Source of the DNA: Planctomycetes bacterium B3_Pla
GTDB lineage: Bacteria > Planctomycetota > Phycisphaerae > Sedimentisphaerales > Anaerobacaceae
DNA length: 53,374 nucleotides
Reading direction: 5' to 3'
Assembly (NCBI GenBank): GCA_005223045.1
Contig: NJBM01000030.1
Span: 1-53,374, forward strand
In this document: positions 1-8,352 of the stretch, one piece after another
How the letters are laid out: the number at the start of each line of letters is the position of its first letter
Numbering within the stretch: the stretch's first letter is position 1
Made by a program: the position numbers and the translations under genes
Notes under the pieces: model-generated
The model's database searches: none
Seen by the model: the letters and a program-made list of their open reading frames with translations, nothing else
Told to the model about the DNA's origin: nothing

Positions 1-1
1 G

Positions 2-100
2 TATAGGGCGTTTGATCGTTCGTTGCTGGACAGTCAGTTGCTGGCGAAGAGCCAGATTCTCGATGATCAAGTTGCTTCGGCTGACAAACAAGCCGCGTAA
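2..100 (+). CDS. C-terminal end of an unidentified gene (partial)
   Basis: An open frame enters from the left edge and ends at a TAA at 98-100, leaving 32 residues. The tail is polar (ends DKQAA) and resembles the C-terminus of a soluble protein, but nothing identifies a family. It could be a chance open frame. From 101 to 243 I see no gene. Confidence 0.3.
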   Translation, partial: YRAFDRSLLDSQLLAKSQILDDQVASADKQAA

Positions 101-243
101 TATGAAGAATAATGCTTTGCAGGTGCTTATGTCGGCCGACTTTTCCTGATTATGGTATTATTTCTGGTGGCAAAACAAGAGTTAGCGATTGTACGTAAGT
201 TCTTACAAATCAACAAGGACGGAATTTTCGGGAGGCACAAGGA

Positions 244-282
244 TTAGCAAACCGTTGCCTTAAGCCACTCGGCCACCTCTCC
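244..282 (-). pseudogene. 5' half of a tRNA-Ser(GCU) gene, truncated after the anticodon loop
   Basis: Read on the minus strand from 282, the sequence has the GGAGAGG acceptor 5' strand, a class II D-arm (GGCCGAGTGGCTTAAGGC) and an anticodon loop TTGCTAA, which gives anticodon GCU. These features are typical of bacterial tRNA-Ser. Beyond 244 the match fails. The 3' anticodon stem is damaged (TCCTTG where a complement of CAACGG is expected), there is no GGTTCRA T-loop, and no CCTCTCC closes the acceptor stem before position 1. It is therefore a remnant and not a working tRNA. Tyrosine-recombinase elements commonly integrate at tRNA anticodon loops, so this may be a former attachment site. The integrase remnant alongside supports that reading. 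Confidence 0.75.
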
Positions 283-293
283 AAGTACTCTAA

Positions 294-536
294 TATAATG
301 CACTTATAGGATATTCAAAAAAACATGATTCTGATAAATTCCCGCTTACTTTACATAAGAGGGACCAGTTTTGCAAGAAAATTAAGGGCAAGCTATATTA
401 TTTTGGCACCGACAAGCAAGAAGCTTTGCAGCGATACCTGGAACAGGCCGCTTATCTACATGCCGGCAAAACCCCTACTGTTTCCCGTCAGCAGGATTGG
501 CACAGGATGAGGCATTTGGTTGGAGAGGAGGCCTAA
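294..536 (+). pseudogene. Truncated integrase (tyrosine recombinase) N-terminal remnant
   Basis: The frame from 294 to a TAA at 534-536 encodes about 80 residues. They include KKIKGKLYYFGTDKQEALQR followed by YLEQAAYLHAGKTP. This is the characteristic N-terminal DNA-binding segment of planctomycete phage-integrase-like proteins (pattern GKxYYFG...ALxxYL...). There is no in-frame ATG, GTG or TTG ahead of the motif (an in-frame TAA lies at 291-293). The frame stops long before any catalytic R...HxxR...Y domain. It is a dead fragment, starting 12 bp from the tRNA-Ser fragment and divergent from it. Family assignment rests on recognition of the motif and was not searched. Confidence 0.7.
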
Positions 537-582
537 GTCTTTTCCTGGATGCAAATTGAACTTGGAGGATGGGTATGTCCAT

Positions 583-645
583 TTAACCCGGAAAGCCGCC
601 ACCGCTTGTCACGAGAACTCGTTCGGTTGAATCATTATGCTTTAC
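583..645 (-). pseudogene. Decapitated NAD-dependent epimerase/dehydratase start
   Basis: The C-terminal 20 residues of the fusion read MVKHNDSTERVLVTSGGGFP then G and stop. This looks like the N-terminus of an extended SDR sugar epimerase/dehydratase, whose usual form is RVLVTGGAGFIG. The Rossmann glycine motif is degraded (TSGGGFPG) and a TAA follows at once. An AAGGCGAG sequence precedes the ATG as a possible ribosome binding site. I infer that a nucleotide-sugar epimerase gene once followed here and was lost by a deletion or rearrangement that ended at the scarred left edge. Confidence 0.6.
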
Positions 646-3078
646 CATACTCGCCTTTTCACTTCTAACTTTTAGATTTTCTTCCAGAAGTGTTTTCACA
701 ATCCGCTCAGCGGCACAGCCGTCCCAAAACGGTGGGATTTGAGGCTCTCGCCAATTACCGTTAATTGCCTGTCTGTATGCCTGGCTAATCTTATCAGGGT
801 CGATGCCGACAATCCGGTTGGAGCCGATTTCTGCTGTGATAGGTCGCTCGGTGTTTTCGCGAAGAGTTAAACACGGAACTTTCAGAATAGTAGTTTCTTC
901 TTGTATTCCCCCTGAATCAGTTAGAACCAATCGAGCAGAAGTCATTAATTTTAGGAAATCGAGATAACCTAACGGATCGATAAGTCGCAAATTCGGCAGT
1001 TCTTCAAGGCGATTGCCGAGATGAAAAGATGCCACATTTCGGCGGGTTCGCGGATGGATCGGAAAAATAATCGGCATATCGTTCTGTATGACCTCAAGAG
1101 CGTCGAGGATTCTGCCAAAAGTAATAGAGTTGTCCACGTTGACTGGACGGTGTAAGGTCAGAACGGCATAACCGTCGCCATTCAGGTTCAGTTGATCTAA
1201 AATATTTGACTTATTAGCTTTGGATTTGTTATTTAGCAAAGTGTCGATCATTACATTGCCAACAAGAAATATCTTCTCTTTTGAAATGCCTTCGCGGATG
1301 AGATTATCCACGCCGCTCTGCTCGCTACAGAAAAGAAAATCACTTAGGGAATCGGTCAAAAGACGGTTAATTTCTTCCGGCATCGAACGGTCGAAGCTGC
1401 GGAGTCCCGCCTCAACGTGAATAAGCTTTACACCCAGCTTCACTGCTACAAGGCCACAGGCAATTGTACTGTTGACATCACCAACAACGAGGACGGCATC
1501 AGGTTCATGTTCGAGGACAACGTGCTCGAAAGCTTTCATAACTTCAGCGGTCTGTACAGCGTGACTGGCCGAGCCCACTTCGAGATTAACATCCGGCTCG
1601 GGGATGCCCAATTGACGGAAAAACAGATCGCTCATTTTTTCGTCATAATGCTGGCCAGTATGGACCAAAAGCGGCTCTATAGCTTCTGAATTCCTGCAGG
1701 CCGTCATAATCGGGGCAACTTTCATGAAGTTCGGCCGAGCGCCTACGACGTTGATTATTTTCATAGTGTCATTCTCTTTCATTCTGGTCGATATCGAAGG
1801 CTTCGGGGGCCAAATCATAGCCGCGTCCTCTTGGCGCGGCTGTTTACTTGCAGGATTGCTAAAACGAACGATCGTGTCCAGGTAGTCATTTGCAAGACTA
1901 TCGCGGTCATGATGTTTCTTGACATATTCGTAACCGGCTTGTCCAAGCGAGTGACACAACTGCCGGTCATTGGCCAGATTTTCGACTGCTTCAGTCAGTT
2001 GTTCGGCATTTTCCGGTTCTATGCATACTCCCGCATTGGCCTCTTTCAAGAACTCCGCAGCGTAACCCTCTACGCCCAAAATAATCGGTTTTGCCATAGC
2101 CGTGGCTTCAAATATTTTGGAAGGCAATACAGTCTTAAAAAGATCCCTCTTTTTTAGATGAACCAGGCACGCATCGCTGACCGAAACAATTCCGGGGATA
2201 AGGTGTCTATCCTGCCTGCCAATAAAGACAACATTATCAAGGTTCTCCTCAAGGGCCTGCCGCTGCAACTGTTCCTTCACGGCGCCGGCACCTACTAATA
2301 AGAATTTTATGTCATTTCTCCGGCTGTTCTTTAATAACTTTGCTGTACGAAGCACTACCTCAAGGCCGCAGGCCATGCCAATGGTCCCCACATAAGAACA
2401 AACAAACTCATGATTGAGGTTATAACGTTGTCTGATTTTCTCATCTGACTGGCGCGGATAGAAGATCTCATGGTCGAATCCGTTGGTAATCACGGAAATA
2501 GCTTCCGCCCGGACCCCTTTTTCAATTAACTTCTGCCTATAGCCCTGGCCAACTGTTACAATGTGTCGTGCTGCGGCATACATTCTTAGCTCAAGCCATT
2601 CAAGAACTCGTAAAAGCCATTTGTTGCCAAGTGCTCCAACGGCAACTATAGATTCGGGCCATATGTCACGAATTTCCAGAATAAACGGTACGCGGCGCAA
2701 TCGACTGACAATAGCGCCCGCGCAACCGCAAAAAAACTGAGGTGACGTAGCTATTATCACCTCTGGTCTCTTTACAAATAGCGAGAAAAGGACGGCACTA
2801 AACATATAAGAGACATAGTTTATGATACGCCGGATTGTGCCTTTATTTGCGGCTATGTAGGTCCAAACTCGAATAACATGAATCCCCTCGACGTTTTCAC
2901 TTTGATACAACTTATTCTTATGGCCCTCATATACGACTCCATCCGGAACATTTGGTGCGCAGGTTATAACAGTAACTGTGTGTCCCCGGCGAATCCACCG
3001 TTTGCAGTTTTCATAAGTGCGAGAAGCGGGCGCATTACATTCAGGCGGAAAATAATGAGATAAAAATAGGATATGCAT
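583..3078 (-). CDS. Glycosyltransferase (WbuB-like, GT4) fused to UDP-GlcNAc 2-epimerase
   Basis: One 831-residue frame carries two enzymes. Residues 1 to about 410 are a GT-B glycosyltransferase of the WbuB type, opening MHILFLSHYFPPE, with EIRDIWPES and a C-terminal donor-binding lobe (VLPSKIFEATAMAKP). From about residue 441 (MKIINVVGARPNFMK) a complete non-hydrolysing UDP-N-acetylglucosamine 2-epimerase follows, with HTGQHYD, HVEAGLRS, PEEINR and SGGIQEE motifs. The internal ATG has a weak upstream GAAAGAGA, so separate translation is possible. The last 21 residues come from the start of yet another gene (see 583-645). The start ATG overlaps the upstream heparinase-like gene's TGA by one base (TGATG), implying translational coupling. 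Likely roles are production of a ManNAc-type precursor and transfer of a HexNAc sugar in the exopolysaccharide. Confidence 0.85.
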   Translation of the reverse strand: MHILFLSHYFPPECNAPASRTYENCKRWIRRGHTVTVITCAPNVPDGVVYEGHKNKLYQSENVEGIHVIRVWTYIAANKGTIRRIINYVSYMFSAVLFSLFVKRPEVIIATSPQFFCGCAGAIVSRLRRVPFILEIRDIWPESIVAVGALGNKWLLRVLEWLELRMYAAARHIVTVGQGYRQKLIEKGVRAEAISVITNGFDHEIFYPRQSDEKIRQRYNLNHEFVCSYVGTIGMACGLEVVLRTAKLLKNSRRNDIKFLLVGAGAVKEQLQRQALEENLDNVVFIGRQDRHLIPGIVSVSDACLVHLKKRDLFKTVLPSKIFEATAMAKPIILGVEGYAAEFLKEANAGVCIEPENAEQLTEAVENLANDRQLCHSLGQAGYEYVKKHHDRDSLANDYLDTIVRFSNPASKQPRQEDAAMIWPPKPSISTRMKENDTMKIINVVGARPNFMKVAPIMTACRNSEAIEPLLVHTGQHYDEKMSDLFFRQLGIPEPDVNLEVGSASHAVQTAEVMKAFEHVVLEHEPDAVLVVGDVNSTIACGLVAVKLGVKLIHVEAGLRSFDRSMPEEINRLLTDSLSDFLFCSEQSGVDNLIREGISKEKIFLVGNVMIDTLLNNKSKANKSNILDQLNLNGDGYAVLTLHRPVNVDNSITFGRILDALEVIQNDMPIIFPIHPRTRRNVASFHLGNRLEELPNLRLIDPLGYLDFLKLMTSARLVLTDSGGIQEETTILKVPCLTLRENTERPITAEIGSNRIVGIDPDKISQAYRQAINGNWREPQIPPFWDGCAAERIVKTLLEENLKVRSEKASMVKHNDSTERVLVTSGGGFPG

Positions 3079-4772
3079 CAGGACACTTCGATTTGAAATC
3101 CAGCTTCGTTTTTACATCCGGAAAAAGAAAACGTTAAGACATTACTGGGTGTTTTGACACCGAATTCGGGGCAGTAATAAGAATCCTCAAGTGACAATTT
3201 GCCACTGCCAAAAAAGATGATTCGGAAATTACCACCAGGATAAATTACCCAGGCGGTACTGTCTTTTAGTTGGTCTATTTTGCAGTTCGGATGAAGGTGA
3301 AGTCTTGATACTGTATCTTGTGGTTTGGAAGCAGTAACTATGTCCTGGACTGTAAGTTTGCCCGATTTGCTCCAGCTAAACTTGCGGTTATGCACGGGAC
3401 TGCCTTTTAGTCTCTTATAGCCATCATGCCAGGCGCTTAATTGAAAGCCATTTTCACGCGGTGTCCATTTAACATTATGGGGCCGGCCCCGACGAGCAAC
3501 TCTGAAAGCCGCCCACATTTCACACTGGTCCCGGCCATTAATCTCAAGAGTATTGTGAGCTTTTGTTGATCGGCAGTATTGCCGCATTCGGCTTACTTCA
3601 TAGTCATGTACCCCACTGTCAACAATGACGCGATATCCCTTTAGAGACAATTCAAATGAGAACATATCTGCGTGCGCATGGCCGGGAATGTAATAGGGCC
3701 CAATAGGAGCGGCGTCGCAGATTATGTATGTTCCTTCGTCGTCACTAAAACCATAATAGCCGGCTTCGGGGAGAGCAAAAGGCCCGGCCGTGGAGGTTCC
3801 ATTTTCCCCGTTGTTGTCGGCAAGCAACTGTTGGACATGAGTGACGAGCTGACCGGGGATGTTATATACACCGAATGCACTATCATTGAGAAGAGCTATT
3901 TGGCCGTCAGGGTGGGTCAGCCTGACTAAAGCATTGATCGCCCCTATCAGCGGCTCCCTTACTATATCGACCAGCTCAGAACAACCGGTATTGTACAGAA
4001 AGGCAAGCAGGTAGGCGATGCGACAGTGATACATTGGGGACCGCTCGAAATGCATCCCATCGCCGAGCATCTGTTCCGGAATCTCTTTCTCCAAAATGCT
4101 CTTGCCCAATCGGAGCCACCTCTTTGCAGCGCTGCCTGAAAAGCAGCCTCCGACAACGGCAAGTGCGGCACCGTTCTCGAACAGATGGTTTCCCAGCAAG
4201 TGTGTTTCAAGATGCTTTGAAAGCCATTGCGCCTGGATATACATGCTGACCCAAAGTCTATTCAGGAAATCCAAATCATCCTCAATCTGCCTCCGATATT
4301 TGCTGAAGAATACGCCACTCAAGTTCATGAGACGCAGAGAAGTTGGATATGGGTCCCAGCCAACCTGTTTTTGTCGAAGAGGATAATTCTCCATCCAATC
4401 CAAAACAAGCGTTTTGGATTTGCTATAATCTAAGGCCCAAAGATACTCAAAATAATGCAGATTATAAAGCCAGAGTTTCGGTAAACTGGTTAGGTTCCAA
4501 TCAGGCGGCCAACCAATATCGTGTTTACTATTCAGGAAAGCAAACTGTCCGGTTAATGTATCTGCGGCAGAATTGTTTTGCGGTCCCGGCGATAGGAAAT
4601 CCTGTCTGGGACACCATCTGCATCCGCCATATTCAGGTACCGACTGGGAATAGAACTTCTCAGGGTTTTCAAACAGGCAATTCAGTCTGTTTCGGACCTG
4701 ACCAGCGATTTGCCGGCTGCGCAGGTGGCGAACGGTTGCGAAGAATTGTAAGACGGATTTGACGCAGGCCAT
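3078..4772 (-). CDS. Heparinase II/III-like polysaccharide lyase (alginate-lyase family)
   Basis: This 564-residue protein has an N-terminal helical (alpha/alpha toroid) region with YNLHYFEYLWAL, NYP and HLLGNHLFENGAAL. The C-terminal half is beta-rich with GHAHADMFSFEL, VDSGVHDYEVSRMRQYC and AHNTLEINGRDQ, the hallmark of the heparinase II/III family. The His and Tyr residues in these motifs belong to the lyase active site in characterised members. I see no signal peptide. Such genes commonly sit in capsule and O-antigen clusters next to a bi-domain oxidoreductase and a WbuB-like transferase, as here. It may edit or trim the polysaccharide, or act as a modifying enzyme. The 5' end overlaps the upstream oxidoreductase gene by about 91 bases in another frame, so the exact start is uncertain. 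Confidence 0.8.
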   Translation of the reverse strand: MACVKSVLQFFATVRHLRSRQIAGQVRNRLNCLFENPEKFYSQSVPEYGGCRWCPRQDFLSPGPQNNSAADTLTGQFAFLNSKHDIGWPPDWNLTSLPKLWLYNLHYFEYLWALDYSKSKTLVLDWMENYPLRQKQVGWDPYPTSLRLMNLSGVFFSKYRRQIEDDLDFLNRLWVSMYIQAQWLSKHLETHLLGNHLFENGAALAVVGGCFSGSAAKRWLRLGKSILEKEIPEQMLGDGMHFERSPMYHCRIAYLLAFLYNTGCSELVDIVREPLIGAINALVRLTHPDGQIALLNDSAFGVYNIPGQLVTHVQQLLADNNGENGTSTAGPFALPEAGYYGFSDDEGTYIICDAAPIGPYYIPGHAHADMFSFELSLKGYRVIVDSGVHDYEVSRMRQYCRSTKAHNTLEINGRDQCEMWAAFRVARRGRPHNVKWTPRENGFQLSAWHDGYKRLKGSPVHNRKFSWSKSGKLTVQDIVTASKPQDTVSRLHLHPNCKIDQLKDSTAWVIYPGGNFRIIFFGSGKLSLEDSYYCPEFGVKTPSNVLTFSFSGCKNEAGFQIEVS

Positions 4773-6928
4773 TCTGAGTTCCTGGACCTTTCTCGCTGCC
4801 GTAGAGTTATAGTCTGATTCTTCCGAGCTGACTCCATAGCTGCGAAAGTGGCTTCGGTTACATTTGCTAACTGATCAAATGGAATCAACGGCTTGCCGCC
4901 TGCGGTAACACGATCAATAAAAGCCGCCACTTCATTCTTATGTCCTTTGTCTTGACGCAAAGTCTTAAATTTCTTAAATCGCGCAAATCCGTAACCTCTG
5001 GTTACCCTAAAGTTCTCCACCTTGAGAACGCGTCCATCACTGAAAACCTCCAGCATCTCTTTAGGATAACTCTTGGAACCGTTGGCAAAATAATTAACCG
5101 TGCCAATTGAGCCATCGGCAAAGCCAAGAGCAATTGACATCTTGTCAGTGCAGACAGATGCGCTTCCGTTGACTACCATAGCCGAAACAGTTTTGACTGG
5201 GCTATTAGCAATATATGACAACAAGTCGATGAAGTGGCATCCTTCGCCAATAATACGTCCGCCACCACGCTCGGGATCCTGAGTCCAATGATCAGGTGGG
5301 ATATATCCCGCGTTGATGGTCATATTCATACACAACGGCTCGCCCCGGCCCTCAGTCAATTCCTTTATCTTGAGTATGTGCGGACTGAAACGACGGTTAA
5401 AGCCGACCATAATCATTTGCCCTGATGCCTCGCCTACCGCCCCGGTCACCAGGTCCAGCTCGTCTTTGTTCATTGCCAGTGGTTTTTCGACAAAAACGTG
5501 CTTGCCCGCCGCGAGTGCTTCACAGATACAACTCGCGTGTAAATGATGCCCGACGACGATAAACACGGCTTTGACCTTTGGATCTTCGAGGATTTTTTTG
5601 TAATTTGTGGTTGCCTGGCCTGCCGCGAATTTATTGGCAGCGTGATGGGCAACCGCAGCGTCCAGGTCGGCAATATAAGCTATCCGGGCAGAGGTCTTCG
5701 CCAATGCAGGTAACAGAATACCTCTTGAGAAGTTTCCCGCTCCAATGACACCAACCACTGCTTCACCAGCAGCATAAGCGGCTTGCGAGGTAACGGCTAC
5801 AACTGGAGACATGTATATATCGGTCGGGTACCGTAATATCACACCAAGTGAATCGGCATCATTCTGTATCTTCTTATAGGCCGAGACAGCATCATCGAGT
5901 GCAAAGCGATCTGTCACGAGATCGTTCACGTTAAGCCGTCCCGCCTGCATAGCAGCAAGAACTGCTTGAAAATTCCGCTGTTCCGTCCATCGCACGTAAC
6001 CCAATGGATAATCCTGTCCACCTTGCTCGTATTTCTCGTCATAGCGGCCCGGACCATAGGAACAGGAGACCTGGAAGGTAATTTCCTTTTCATAGAAATC
6101 ACTGCGTCGCAGGTTCAGGTCAACAACGCCAACAAGCACAATTCGCCCGCGTTTTCGACAGGACTCCGCCGCCTGGTGTACGATCTGGTCTTTCTTGGCA
6201 GAGGCGGTAATCAGGACACCATCAACTCCCTGACCACCGGTCCAGGCATTGGCGGCAGTGACCGGATCACTACCTGAAGCTACGTCAACTGTTTCGGCCC
6301 CGAATTTCCCCGCCAGTTCCAGACGTTTGTTGTTGACATCAACTGCCATAACTTCACAGCCGCTGGCTTTGAGCAATTGTACAGTCAAAAGGCCGATAAT
6401 CCCCACGCCAAAAACCATGAACTTCTCACCCAGAGCGGGAACTGCCAAGCGCAAACCCTGAAGAGCAATACTTGCCAGAACAGTAAACGCTGCTTGTTCG
6501 TCCGTGACGCCATCAGGAATTGTCGCACACAAGTTCCGCGGCACACGGACTACTTCCGCATGTGGCCCATTACTGATTACGCGATCACCTGGCTGGAGAT
6601 CATGCACGTCTCGCCCGACTTCCAACGCGATTCCAGCACTACAATAACCTAACGGAAGCGGCTCATCGAGTTTGCGAAACACGGCGTCAAGCGTCGGCAC
6701 CAGCCCGTCGGTCTTTATCTTATCCAGGACCTGCTTGACCTTCTCCGGTTGCTGCCGCGCTTTCTGAATCAAATTCGCCTGGCTAAACTCGACCAGCATC
6801 CGTTCGGTACCAGCCGAGATTAGAGAGGCCCTTGTCTGGATCAGGACCTGCCCCTTGCCCACCTGCGGGCAGGGGACTTCCGCTAATTCCATCTGACCGG
6901 TCTTAAGATGTTGGAGGATTTGCCTCAG
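4682..6928 (-). CDS. Bi-domain oxidoreductase (zinc-type dehydrogenase + Gfo/Idh/MocA)
   Basis: The N-terminal ~360 residues resemble a medium-chain zinc-type dehydrogenase (SAGTERMLVEFS, GYCSAGIALEVG, GDRVISNGPHAE, Rossmann FGVGIIGLL). The C-terminal part is a Gfo/Idh/MocA oxidoreductase (VVGVIGAGNFSRGILLPAL, VFVEKPLAMNKDEL, GFNRRFSPH). This two-domain protein is a known component of surface-polysaccharide clusters; its substrate is unknown, probably a nucleotide sugar. The first ATG is at 6892, but the conserved leader reads LRQILQHLKTGQ just before it, starting at a CTG at 6928. An AAGGA lies 5' of that CTG and an in-frame TAA (the upstream gene's stop) sits one codon before it. A CTG start is therefore likely. 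The last ~30 residues run over the start of the heparinase-like gene and look non-conserved. Confidence 0.82.
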   Translation of the reverse strand: MRQILQHLKTGQMELAEVPCPQVGKGQVLIQTRASLISAGTERMLVEFSQANLIQKARQQPEKVKQVLDKIKTDGLVPTLDAVFRKLDEPLPLGYCSAGIALEVGRDVHDLQPGDRVISNGPHAEVVRVPRNLCATIPDGVTDEQAAFTVLASIALQGLRLAVPALGEKFMVFGVGIIGLLTVQLLKASGCEVMAVDVNNKRLELAGKFGAETVDVASGSDPVTAANAWTGGQGVDGVLITASAKKDQIVHQAAESCRKRGRIVLVGVVDLNLRRSDFYEKEITFQVSCSYGPGRYDEKYEQGGQDYPLGYVRWTEQRNFQAVLAAMQAGRLNVNDLVTDRFALDDAVSAYKKIQNDADSLGVILRYPTDIYMSPVVAVTSQAAYAAGEAVVGVIGAGNFSRGILLPALAKTSARIAYIADLDAAVAHHAANKFAAGQATTNYKKILEDPKVKAVFIVVGHHLHASCICEALAAGKHVFVEKPLAMNKDELDLVTGAVGEASGQMIMVGFNRRFSPHILKIKELTEGRGEPLCMNMTINAGYIPPDHWTQDPERGGGRIIGEGCHFIDLLSYIANSPVKTVSAMVVNGSASVCTDKMSIALGFADGSIGTVNYFANGSKSYPKEMLEVFSDGRVLKVENFRVTRGYGFARFKKFKTLRQDKGHKNEVAAFIDRVTAGGKPLIPFDQLANVTEATFAAMESARKNQTITLRQRERSRNSEWPASNPSYNSSQPFATCAAGKSLVRSETD

Positions 6929-6931
6929 GGA

Positions 6932-8071
6932 TTATTTCCTTCGATCAAACTGAGCTAAGAAGTCAAAGGTCTCATTTGCGCAGCGACTCCACGAGTATTG
7001 CTGAGCCTTTTCGTGAGCCGACCAAGCACAACGTTCACGTAATGAAGTATCATTTACCAAAGAATAGAGGGCTTGAGCAATTTCATCGGGCTGTTCAGGA
7101 TTAAAATATACTCCTGCATCGCCTAGAATTTCCGGCATAGGGCCTTGGTTTGAACAGGCAATAGGTAATCCTGCTGCCATGGCCTCCAACAAAATATTGG
7201 GCAGGTTCTCGCAACTTGATGCAAACACAAAAGCATCTGCTTGATGGTACGTGCTATGTAACTGGTCAAAGGGCACTGCACCAGTATAGTGAATGTACTC
7301 TCCTGGGGAATCAGCATTAGTCATAACAGCTTTGAGTCTTCGAAGCGCGCGAGGAGAAGACGGACCAACAAAATCAACTTCTACCGGAAGATCGGTTCGG
7401 CGAAGTCTCGAAACCGCCTCGGCTACATTCCACTGGTGCTTGTAAAGATTCACAATCGAAACATACAGAATGCGGAAGGGATTCTGGGGCGAATAATCAC
7501 TTATATCTTTCTGCTTACGCGGCTGACACAAGAATCTGGTATCGACGCCATGAGGAATCACAACATCCCTGGCAACTTCTCCATTCAGTGCCCCTTTGAC
7601 CACCTTGCGAGCATAATCGCTCAGAAATATAACGCCCTGTGCCCGCAGAAACGTCGAAGACTGTAACAGGCGAAGCAAATGATACCTGAGTCGTGGCCAT
7701 GAAAACCCGAATCGACCCGCCTCACATGATTCAAAAGGCAACATGTTTTGAGACATGGTCACAAAAGGCTTGAATGCTCCACCGTAGGAGCCACCCGGCA
7801 CAAAAAGGACGGTGCATCCTGCTGAGTGAGCCAGCCGATCCAGTATGAACCTTTGCCAATAGAGCCGCGCAGGCAAAGCTCGATCCAAAAGCGGCTCGTG
7901 GGCTTTGCAGAGCCAGGGGCGGTCTTCTATTACGTGCAAGGTGGATTTACAACCCCAGACAATGACCTGGTCAAAACCAAACTCTTGCGGCTCAGCGGCA
8001 CGTAGTAATTCATCGAGATGCGTGACACCACCGCCAGATCGGATATTGGAAGCATCAATGCCGAGACGCAC
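6932..8071 (-). CDS. Glycosyltransferase family 4 (GT-B)
   Basis: A GT-B glycosyltransferase of 379 residues from the preferred GTG start at 8071. There VRLGIDASNIRSGGGVTH matches the usual N-terminal beta-strand and glycine loop, and GGAGAGAAG supplies a ribosome binding site. A longer frame to 8143 adds 24 non-conserved residues. The C-terminal lobe has PFRILYVSIVNLYKHQ, FVFASSCENLPNILLEAMAA and GLPIACSNQGPMPEILGDAG, the nucleotide-sugar-binding E-x7-E region of GT4 enzymes. It probably adds one sugar to the lipid-linked repeat unit. Its TAA lies one codon before the CTG start of the next gene, so the two are tightly coupled. Confidence 0.82.
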   Translation of the reverse strand: MRLGIDASNIRSGGGVTHLDELLRAAEPQEFGFDQVIVWGCKSTLHVIEDRPWLCKAHEPLLDRALPARLYWQRFILDRLAHSAGCTVLFVPGGSYGGAFKPFVTMSQNMLPFESCEAGRFGFSWPRLRYHLLRLLQSSTFLRAQGVIFLSDYARKVVKGALNGEVARDVVIPHGVDTRFLCQPRKQKDISDYSPQNPFRILYVSIVNLYKHQWNVAEAVSRLRRTDLPVEVDFVGPSSPRALRRLKAVMTNADSPGEYIHYTGAVPFDQLHSTYHQADAFVFASSCENLPNILLEAMAAGLPIACSNQGPMPEILGDAGVYFNPEQPDEIAQALYSLVNDTSLRERCAWSAHEKAQQYSWSRCANETFDFLAQFDRRK

Positions 8072-8212
8072 CTTCTCTCCAGTAACATCCTGCCTTGCAT
8101 GGATAGTTTTGCTGCCAATTAGCACGAACCTGAAGCCAGTCATCAGCCAATCGCAAGGGAAGGCTCGAGTTAAAAAGCCTGTTCTTAACGATTTTGCGAG
8201 TGTGTCCGGATG

Positions 8213-8266
8213 TCAATAAAACCCCCCGGCCGAGCGAAGGTTATGGGCTAATATTGCAATACGCAT
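8213..8266 (-). pseudogene. Decapitated glycosyltransferase: first 17 codons only
   Basis: From an ATG at 8266, preceded by AAGGA at good spacing, the frame reads MRIAILAHNLRSAGGFY and stops at 8213. MRIAxLAHNLRxAGG is the typical opening of a GT4 glycosyltransferase, with its first beta-strand and glycine loop. The rest of the gene is absent, and the neighbouring complete GT4 begins about 140 bases further on with a different sequence. I read it as the stub of a replaced gene. The rest of the intergenic stretch 8144-8352 shows no other gene. Confidence 0.6.
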
Positions 8267-8352
8267 ACAAGGAATTCCTTTGGTGGAAGTGTTTTAGGGC
8301 GCCTCAATCGAGGTTCCAGCCAACAAGATCAAACACTTCATCGACCGCTGTT

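Noticed and set aside
1417..1689. A 90-codon plus-strand frame inside the epimerase domain
   Set aside because: It is antisense to a strongly conserved epimerase region and has no similarity of its own.
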